Source: Marisimplicoccus sp965655775 (GTDB lineage Bacteria > Bacteroidota > Bacteroidia > Flavobacteriales > Flavobacteriaceae). Taken from it: DNA of 22,368 nt. Location: contig CBFHHV010000018.1 of NCBI GenBank assembly GCA_965655775.1, forward strand, positions 1-22,368, read 5' to 3'. The notes beneath the pieces were generated by a model that worked only from the letters and a program-made list of their open reading frames with translations, was not told where the DNA came from and searched no databases. Numbering within the stretch: the stretch's first letter is position 1; each line of letters starts with the position of its first letter. The position numbers and the translations under genes were made by a program. This document shows positions 7,328 through 13,270 of this stretch, one piece after another.

Positions 7328-8488
7328 ATGAAAAAAATTGTAGGTATTTTAAAACTAGTATTGTTATCGTCCTTCTTTATAGGGTGTAACTCATATCAAC
7401 TAGCTTCATATTATGGCGTCAATGACGGTATTTATGTATCTGGTGAAAGAGGGATTGATTATGAAGTTGTCTTCAACGAATATGCAGATGAATCTTTAAA
7501 TACCTTTTCATCAAATGATAATGATTCAGGTTATCTACCATGGGGAGCTAACCCTCAAACAACTGAAGTTGTAAATAATTTTTTTCCAAGCTTCGGGAGA
7601 TTTTATTACAATCCATTCTTTCACGGCATGGCATTTAATCCATTCTTTACAAACAATGGAATGTTCATAAATTATGGATTTAGACCTCCATTTTTCTATA
7701 ACAGTTTTGCCTATGAAATGGGATATCCATTTTATGGACCTTTAAATTTTTACTTTTCACCTTATGCTACTTCTCTAGGAAACTACTACTGGTTCATGAT
7801 GAGAAATAAAAGATATGCACCATGGTATTATGGCGGAATTTACGATTCAACTGTTTACAGAGATGAATATGGTAATGAAATTTCAAATACATCTAGAGTG
7901 AGTTTTAGTAACTCTGCATCTAGAAGAGGTGAGAGAAGTTCGTCTAATGGAGTTTCTAGAAAAAGTGATTCTCAAGGAGTAAAAGTATCAGGAGTTTATT
8001 CAAGACTTGGTTCATATGGTGGAGTTTATATTGATAGATCAAGAGGTGTTTCGGATTATGATGATATAGATAGAAGTATTAATCTTAGAGAGATTAAAAA
8101 TAAAAACCTAATAGGTGTCTATTCAAGAGGTAGCTCTAATACAAGAAATATTAATAGAAATAGCTCAATTCCAAATTTAAGTGCAATTAAGAGCGACTAT
8201 GTAAGGGAAGCTTATCAACAAATCAGGTCTGTTAATCCTAGCCAAAGAGGTAATTCTTCTTATAGATACTCGGGTTATGATTATTCAAATTCCAATGGGC
8301 CAAGCTATTATAATTCTAGATCTTCTAGAAACAACTCTTCATATTCCAATAGAGGAGGATATTCAGGGTCTCGTTCATCAGGTGCTGTACAAGGCAGAAG
8401 TTTTAGCTCACCCAGTTCAGGCGCATCTAGCGGTGGATCTAGAGGAAGCTCAGGCGGTGGATCTAGAGGCGGAGGCAAGATAAACTAA
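7328..8488 (+). CDS. Uncharacterised lipoprotein with aromatic-rich and Ser/Arg/Gly-rich regions
   Basis: I do not recognise a domain in this 386-residue protein. Residues 1-20 form a type II signal peptide (MKK, hydrophobic core, FIGC lipobox), and Cys20 is the only cysteine, which supports lipidation. No acidic residues follow the cysteine, so a surface-export signal of the Capnocytophaga/Flavobacterium type is not evident. Residues about 84-178 are very rich in Phe, Tyr, Asn, Pro and Gly, with short recurring FNPFF/YNPFF-like units. Residues about 186-386 are Ser/Arg/Gly/Asn-rich, basic and probably disordered, and contain two GVYSR motifs (222-226, 263-267). The end is Gly/Ser/Arg repeats. 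Its stop is followed at once by the ATG of an outer-membrane barrel gene, so the two products are probably made together and may act together at the outer membrane. Similar proteins sit next to proS in flavobacteria as I recall. Confidence 0.75.
   Translation: MKKIVGILKLVLLSSFFIGCNSYQLASYYGVNDGIYVSGERGIDYEVVFNEYADESLNTFSSNDNDSGYLPWGANPQTTEVVNNFFPSFGRFYYNPFFHGMAFNPFFTNNGMFINYGFRPPFFYNSFAYEMGYPFYGPLNFYFSPYATSLGNYYWFMMRNKRYAPWYYGGIYDSTVYRDEYGNEISNTSRVSFSNSASRRGERSSSNGVSRKSDSQGVKVSGVYSRLGSYGGVYIDRSRGVSDYDDIDRSINLREIKNKNLIGVYSRGSSNTRNINRNSSIPNLSAIKSDYVREAYQQIRSVNPSQRGNSSYRYSGYDYSNSNGPSYYNSRSSRNNSSYSNRGGYSGSRSSGAVQGRSFSSPSSGASSGGSRGSSGGGSRGGGKIN
8431..8469 (+). repeat. In-frame 15-bp direct repeat in the lipoprotein gene
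   Basis: CGGTGGATCTAGAGG occurs at 8431-8445 and again at 8455-8469, a 24-base (eight-codon) period that encodes repeated GGSRG units at the C-terminus. Such repeats can change copy number by slippage without shifting the frame. Confidence 0.7.
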
Positions 8489-9988
8489 ATGTTAAAAAAG
8501 TATCTTTTTCTACACTTATTCCTAAGTATATCTTACACTAGTTTTTCTCAAACATTTGAAGACGTATTGAGATATAGCTCTTTCTTTCATGAGGGGTCAG
8601 CCAGATTCAATTCAATGGGTGGAGCCTTTGGTGCATTAGGAGGTGATCTAAGTGCTATATCAATTAATCCTGCAAGTTCTTCTGTTTTTATTGATTCTGA
8701 AGTTGGAGTTACTCTAAACTATAAAAATCTTAAAATCTCAAATAGATTGAACAACTATAATTCTTCATCTAAGAACGATTTTTATTCTTATGGAGGTGCT
8801 GGTGTTGTTCTTGTTTATGAGAATAGAAAATCTAAATTTTCAGTAGCCTACAACAATCATATCTTAGGAGATTTTAATAGCTCCTTTAATCTATATGGAA
8901 ACAATAATAGTGGAATAGATAATTATTTCCTTTATTTTGCAGATGGTATTCCTCCTGGAGACTTAATAATATATGATAATGAGACCTCTCAGAGTGTTTA
9001 TACATATTTAGGTGACAATTATGGATTTGGAGATCAGCAAGCTTTTCTTGGTTATCAAAGCTTTATAATTAACGAAACTGGAGATGAATACAATAATTAT
9101 GTTTCTAATGCATTATATAACAATTTAGATCAGAATTTAGATATATTTAGAACAGGGAATCATTTTAAACATAGTATTAATCTTGGGTTCTCTTTTAATA
9201 ATCATTTATTCACAGGGATAAATATTAATGTTCATGAAACTTTATTTGAAGAAACTAAAATATTTGAAGAGATTGGCTATGCTAATAATTCTAATGTTCA
9301 AAGAATATTTTTTAAAGAAGATTTACTTGCATTTGGAACTGGATTCTCTTTCCAATTAGGAAGTATAATTAAGATTAAACAATTAAGATTTGGATTATCA
9401 TACTCTACCCCTACTATCTTAAATATTGAGGAAGAGAACAGTCAGTTTATTGAAACAGATATTATAGAGGAAGATGGCTTATCAACATTCAGAATTGATC
9501 CAAACACTATAAATATATATGATAAGTATAAACTAAGATTGCCATCAAAATCACTTTTTAGTCTTGCATATATTTTTGGTTCAAGAGGTTTAGTGAGTTT
9601 TGATTATGAAATAACTAAATTTAATAATTCAAAATTTGATGATAATGATGGCAGAGACTCATATTTAAACTCTCTTAATTACTCTATAAAAAATAAGATG
9701 GCTGGAATTTCTGAATCAATTCGATTTGGTGGAGAATACAGATTAAAAAATTTAAATCTAAGAGCGGGTTATTTTTCTTATAAAGGACCCGACTTAGATT
9801 TAAAAAATAATATTCGTGGATTATCAGCAGGAGTTGGAATAAATTATGGTTACTTTGATATGGATTTTGGTATTACTAAATCAAATGGCTTTTTAAAAAA
9901 CAGGCTATACACTAGAGGTCTAACTGATAAGTATGATATTGAAAAGGATACATATTCTATTTACGCATCATTTTCAATTAAACTTTAA
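8489..9988 (+). CDS. OmpP1/FadL-like outer-membrane beta-barrel protein
   Basis: A 499-residue protein with a signal peptide (residues about 1-20, followed by Gln21 in the FSQ context common in Bacteroidota). The mature N-terminus carries SARFNSMGGAFGALGGDLSAISINPASSSVF (about 37-67), the hallmark of FadL/OmpP1/TodX-type barrels that take up hydrophobic molecules. The rest consists of alternating polar/aromatic strands, with segments such as KHSINLGFSFNNHLF and SIRFGGEYRLKNLNLRAGYF that resemble barrel strands. The protein ends in IYASFSIKL, a barrel-like final strand with Leu instead of the more usual terminal Phe. The substrate cannot be inferred. The ATG follows the lipoprotein stop with no gap (TAAATG), so expression is probably translationally coupled. 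The tandem repeat of the folE promoter region begins just past the stop. Confidence 0.85.
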   Translation: MLKKYLFLHLFLSISYTSFSQTFEDVLRYSSFFHEGSARFNSMGGAFGALGGDLSAISINPASSSVFIDSEVGVTLNYKNLKISNRLNNYNSSSKNDFYSYGGAGVVLVYENRKSKFSVAYNNHILGDFNSSFNLYGNNNSGIDNYFLYFADGIPPGDLIIYDNETSQSVYTYLGDNYGFGDQQAFLGYQSFIINETGDEYNNYVSNALYNNLDQNLDIFRTGNHFKHSINLGFSFNNHLFTGININVHETLFEETKIFEEIGYANNSNVQRIFFKEDLLAFGTGFSFQLGSIIKIKQLRFGLSYSTPTILNIEEENSQFIETDIIEEDGLSTFRIDPNTINIYDKYKLRLPSKSLFSLAYIFGSRGLVSFDYEITKFNNSKFDDNDGRDSYLNSLNYSIKNKMAGISESIRFGGEYRLKNLNLRAGYFSYKGPDLDLKNNIRGLSAGVGINYGYFDMDFGITKSNGFLKNRLYTRGLTDKYDIEKDTYSIYASFSIKL

Positions 9989-10032
9989 CTTCCTTTTAAC
10001 TTCATAATTTCTATTTAACTTCATAATTTCTA
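9984..10032 (+). repeat. Perfect tandem 19-bp repeat upstream of folE
   Basis: The 19-base unit TTTAACTTCATAATTTCTA occurs at 9995-10013 and immediately again at 10014-10032. Its first nine bases, TTTAACTTC, also occur at 9984-9992, overlapping the stop codon of the barrel gene. The last two bases of the second full copy form the TA of the folE -7 element. It may be a slipped duplication or a set of binding sites. Confidence 0.85.
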
Positions 10033-10038
10033 TCTTTG
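10031..10038 (+). promoter_or_regulatory. Probable -7 element of the folE operon
   Basis: TATCTTTG matches the Bacteroidota -7 consensus TAnnTTTG and leaves 20 bases before the folE ATG, which is preceded by an A-rich stretch. No TTG is present at the expected -33 distance, so the promoter may be weak or activator-dependent. Confidence 0.45.
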
Positions 10039-10058
10039 TATAACTCAAATTTTAAAAA

Positions 10059-10742
10059 ATGAAACTACAAGGATTACTAGACAAAGAAATCGATTCCATT
10101 GGAGATGATCACATTGGTTCAAACTCAGGAGAGACACCTTTAAAAGAAGGGGCGTTTGATATACCAGATACTGATAAGATAAGTCTTATTCAGGAGAAGG
10201 TTTATGAAATTTTAGATATACTAGGGATGGACTTAACTGATGATAGTTTAAGAGGAACACCTAGAAGAGTTGCAAAGATGTTTGTAAATGAGATCTTTTC
10301 TGGAATTAACCCAAAGAATAGACCAGAAATGTCAACTTTTGAAAATAAATATAACTATGGCGAAATGCTAGTTGAAAAAAATATTACTTTATATTCAACT
10401 TGTGAGCATCATCTTCTACCTATTGTTGGTCTAGCTCATGTAGCTTACATTTCAAATGGCAATGTTGTTGGACTTTCAAAAATAAATAGAATAGTAAAAT
10501 ATTATGCAGAAAGACCACAAGTTCAAGAAAGACTAACTATTCAGATAGTTAGAGATCTTCAAAAAGTTCTTAATACTGAAGATGTTGCATGTGTTATAGA
10601 TGCCAAGCACCTTTGTGTAAATTCAAGAGGAATCAAGGATATAAATTCTAGCACTGTCACATCTGAGTTTGGAGGTAAGTTCAAGAAAGAAAAATTTAAA
10701 AGAGAGTTTTTAGACTATATAAAATTTGAGTCTGAGCTTTAA
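10059..10742 (+). CDS. folE: GTP cyclohydrolase I
   Basis: FolE converts GTP to 7,8-dihydroneopterin triphosphate, the first step of folate (and pterin) synthesis. The 227-residue protein has a longer acidic N-terminal extension (about 1-40) than the core enzyme. Core motifs are clear: TPRRVAKMF (67-75), STCEHHLLPI with zinc ligands Cys115 and His118 (113-122), GLSKINRIV (138-146) and RPQVQERLT (152-160). The third zinc ligand, Cys186, is in HLCVNSRGI. All three zinc ligands are present, so it is the zinc-dependent FolE1 type. It is the first gene of folE-cysS-yidD-lgt; its stop overlaps the cysS ATG by one base (TAATG). folP, later in the pathway, lies 9 kb away in this window. Confidence 0.97.
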   Translation: MKLQGLLDKEIDSIGDDHIGSNSGETPLKEGAFDIPDTDKISLIQEKVYEILDILGMDLTDDSLRGTPRRVAKMFVNEIFSGINPKNRPEMSTFENKYNYGEMLVEKNITLYSTCEHHLLPIVGLAHVAYISNGNVVGLSKINRIVKYYAERPQVQERLTIQIVRDLQKVLNTEDVACVIDAKHLCVNSRGIKDINSSTVTSEFGGKFKKEKFKREFLDYIKFESEL

Positions 10743-12178
10743 TGGATTCTCATAATTTATATATATATAATTCACTTACAAGCTCTAAAGAGAAATTCAA
10801 ACCTTTAAGAAAAAATTCAGTCGGAATGTATGTCTGTGGTCCCACAGTCTACAGCAATCTTCATCTGGGTAATTGTAGAACATTTATTTCCTTCGATATT
10901 ATATTCAGATATCTTAGATATCTTGGTTACAACGTTAGGTACGTTAGGAATATTACTGACGTTGGACATCTTGAAGATACTGGAGAAGACAAAATTTCCA
11001 AAAAGGCTAAGGTTGAAAAACTTGAACCGATGGAAATCGCTCAGAAATACACTAATAGCTTTAGAGAGGTTCTAAAGAGTTTCAATGTACTAGATCCAAG
11101 TATCGAACCTGTTGCATCTGGCCATTTAACAGAACAAATTTCAATAATAGAAGACCTAATTGAAAAAAATCTTGCTTATACTTCAAACGGATCTGTATAT
11201 TTTGATATTTCAAAATATAATGAGATTGATTCCTATGGAAAACTCTCAGGAAGGGACCTTGAAAAAATCAAATCTAATTCTAGAGACTTAAGCAGCCAAG
11301 ATGATAAAAAAAATGAATATGATTTTGCTCTATGGAAAAAAGCTGAAAAAAAACATCTAATGAAATGGAAATCACCATGGAGTGAAGGATTCCCAGGGTG
11401 GCATCTTGAATGTACAGCAATGAGTAATAAGTATCTTGGTGATGAATTTGATATTCATGGAGGTGGAATAGATCTGAAATTTCCTCATCATGATTGTGAA
11501 ATTGCACAGGCTGTTGGTTATAATGGTAAGCAACCTGCAAAGTTTTGGATACATGCTAATATGTTGACTTTAAATAGTAAGAAAATGTCTAAATCTCTTG
11601 ATAATAATATTTTACCAGATGAACTTTTTTCTGGTCAAAATGACTTCTTTTCAAAACCGTATGATCCCAATGTCATCAGGTTTTTCTTTCTTCAAGCTCA
11701 TTACAGAAGCGAATTAGACATTGGTGAAGTTGCAATTAATGCATCTGAAAAAGGCTTTGAAAGACTAGTGGAAATGATAGATAGACTGAAGAATATTAAA
11801 GTATCCAGTATTAATGATGATAACCTTCTTTCCCAAATTAAGGATTGGGAAAAAAATTGTTTTGATTGTCTAGACGATGACTTTAATTCACCTAAGTTAA
11901 TTGCTGAAATTTTTAATTCCTCAAAATTAATTACCCAAATTGAAAAAGATGGAAATGCTGGAGAGAGAGATAGAGATTACTTTTTAGGTTTATTCGATAC
12001 TTTGCTTAATAATATACTTGGTATTGACTATTCAAAATCAACTTCAGACAATGACTCTATTCTTAAAATATTATTAAATATTAGAGATGAAGCAAGGATA
12101 AAAAAAGACTTTACTTTATCTGATTCAATTAGAGATCAATTAAATAAGTTAGGAGTAAAAGTTAATGACAAAGATTAG
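10742..12178 (+). CDS. cysS: Cysteinyl-tRNA synthetase
   Basis: CysS attaches cysteine to tRNA-Cys; it is a class I synthetase active as a monomer. The 478 residues include the HIGH motif as HLGN (41-44) after MYVCGPTVYSN, and the KMSKS loop (281-285). The four zinc ligands matching E. coli Cys28, Cys209, His234 and Glu238 are here Cys32, Cys224, His249 and Glu253. The C-terminal helical domain is present up to IRDQLNKLGVKVNDKD, where the protein stops. E. coli and many relatives continue with a short tail containing GTTW, which is absent. The stop codon lies 14 bases inside the yidD frame. Translation is likely coupled to folE by the TAATG overlap and to yidD by the longer overlap. Confidence 0.96.
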   Translation: MDSHNLYIYNSLTSSKEKFKPLRKNSVGMYVCGPTVYSNLHLGNCRTFISFDIIFRYLRYLGYNVRYVRNITDVGHLEDTGEDKISKKAKVEKLEPMEIAQKYTNSFREVLKSFNVLDPSIEPVASGHLTEQISIIEDLIEKNLAYTSNGSVYFDISKYNEIDSYGKLSGRDLEKIKSNSRDLSSQDDKKNEYDFALWKKAEKKHLMKWKSPWSEGFPGWHLECTAMSNKYLGDEFDIHGGGIDLKFPHHDCEIAQAVGYNGKQPAKFWIHANMLTLNSKKMSKSLDNNILPDELFSGQNDFFSKPYDPNVIRFFFLQAHYRSELDIGEVAINASEKGFERLVEMIDRLKNIKVSSINDDNLLSQIKDWEKNCFDCLDDDFNSPKLIAEIFNSSKLITQIEKDGNAGERDRDYFLGLFDTLLNNILGIDYSKSTSDNDSILKILLNIRDEARIKKDFTLSDSIRDQLNKLGVKVNDKD

Positions 12179-12395
12179 CAGAATACTTGCACTTCCTTTT
12201 ATAGGGCTTATTAGGTTATATAGAATTTTTATATCTCCATTATTAGGGAGTAATTGTCGTCATACACCAACTTGCTCTGAATATGGTATTATTGCACTTA
12301 AGAAATATGGAGTTTTTAAAGGCACATTTTTAACTGTAAAAAGAATTATAAAGTGTAATCCACTATTTAAGGGTGGTTATGACCCTGTGCCATAA
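12165..12395 (+). CDS. yidD: Membrane protein insertion efficiency factor YidD
   Basis: A 76-residue protein of the YidD family (Pfam Haemolytic domain), a small inner-membrane-associated factor that helps the YidC insertase. The family block IRLYRIFISPLLGSNCRHTPTCSEYGIIALKKYG is almost complete (residues 16-49), with cysteines at 31, 37 and 64, followed by the typical CNPLFKGGYDPVP end. The N-terminal amphipathic/hydrophobic stretch would associate with the membrane. The ATG at 12165 overlaps the end of cysS by 14 bases, and lgt follows after 19 bases. yidD is more often found near rnpA and yidC in other phyla; here it sits with lipoprotein maturation. Confidence 0.95.
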   Translation: MTKISRILALPFIGLIRLYRIFISPLLGSNCRHTPTCSEYGIIALKKYGVFKGTFLTVKRIIKCNPLFKGGYDPVP

Positions 12396-12414
12396 ATTAT
12401 AGTTATATTTAAAA

Positions 12415-13260
12415 ATGATAATTTCACAAATTAAATGGTCTCCTACCGAGTCTTTTGATATACTTGGTTTTCCAGTCTATATATATAGCCTAATGTTCAT
12501 CCTTGCATTTCTTCTAGGGTATAATCTAGTCAAATCTTTTTTTGCTAAAGAGAATGTAGATGAAAAATATCTTGATCCATTACTAATATATCTTGTACTT
12601 TCTGTTTTTCTTGGAGCAAGGCTAGGTGAAGTTTTTTTCTATCAGTGGGGATATTATCAGAATCATTTAATTGAAATATTATTACCTATTCAAGAATCAC
12701 CGAATTCTTCAATACTTGGATTAATTGATGGTTATAAATTTACAGGGTTTAGAGGTTTGGCTAGTCATGGAGCTGCAATTGGGATGACTGTCGGCTTATT
12801 AATCTTTAAAAGAAAATACAATTTTAAGAGTCTTTTATGGATATTTGATAGACTAACAATTCCAACTGCAATTGGTGGTGCTTTTGTCAGAATTGGAAAT
12901 TTTTTTAATTCTGAAATTTTAGGAAAATATACTAATAATGATTGGGGAGTTATATTTGAAAATCGAGGTGAAGTTTTACCAAGACATCCTGCTCAATTAT
13001 ATGAGTCATTTGGATATATTATTCTTTTTATTATTCTATATATTTTATATCAAAGAGTTTCAGTTAGAGAGAAAGAGGGGAAACTATTTGGATATTTTTT
13101 AATTGGTCTATTTTCAATTAGGTTTATTGTTGAATTTGTAAAGGAGAGTCAGGGTGGTATTGAAACATTTCTTCCTGGTCTTTCAACAGGTCAATGGTTA
13201 AGTATACCTTTTATTTTAATTGGAATTGTATTCTTATCTATAAATAAGAAAAAAAGTTAA
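12415..13260 (+). CDS. lgt: Prolipoprotein diacylglyceryl transferase
   Basis: Lgt moves a diacylglyceryl group from phosphatidylglycerol to the lipobox cysteine of prelipoproteins; it is an inner-membrane protein with about seven membrane segments. The 281 residues carry SHGAAIG (117-123, catalytic-region His118, usually HGG), the signature VRIGNFFNSEILG (158-170, Arg159 corresponding to E. coli Arg143), LPRHPAQLYES (188-198) and SIRFIVEFVKE (234-244, Arg236 corresponding to Arg239). The ATG is preceded by an A-rich sequence (TTTAAAAATG) rather than a Shine-Dalgarno site. It is the last gene of the folE-cysS-yidD-lgt run and meets secDF tail-to-tail with three bases between stops. Its likely substrates include the lipoprotein encoded at 7328. 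Confidence 0.96.
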   Translation: MIISQIKWSPTESFDILGFPVYIYSLMFILAFLLGYNLVKSFFAKENVDEKYLDPLLIYLVLSVFLGARLGEVFFYQWGYYQNHLIEILLPIQESPNSSILGLIDGYKFTGFRGLASHGAAIGMTVGLLIFKRKYNFKSLLWIFDRLTIPTAIGGAFVRIGNFFNSEILGKYTNNDWGVIFENRGEVLPRHPAQLYESFGYIILFIILYILYQRVSVREKEGKLFGYFLIGLFSIRFIVEFVKESQGGIETFLPGLSTGQWLSIPFILIGIVFLSINKKKS

Positions 13261-13270
13261 TTATTAACTT
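13254..13270. terminator. Possible bidirectional terminator hairpin at the lgt/secDF junction
   Basis: AAGTTAA (13254-13260) and TTAACTT (13264-13270) are perfect complements around a 3-base loop, and the stem contains both stop codons. An A run lies to the left and a T run (13273-13278) to the right, so each strand would read hairpin then U-rich tract. The stem is short and A-T rich, so termination would be weak. Confidence 0.35.

Noticed and set aside
8277..8483. 68-codon open frame in another frame of the lipoprotein gene's 3' end
   Set aside because: It arises from the Ser/Gly/Arg repeat codons read out of frame and has no start signal.
11280..11554. Two overlapping open frames antisense to cysS, rich in His and Gln
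   Set aside because: They are reverse-strand readings of the cysS zinc-site region, and the composition is explained by the complement of Asp/Glu/His codons. No independent support.
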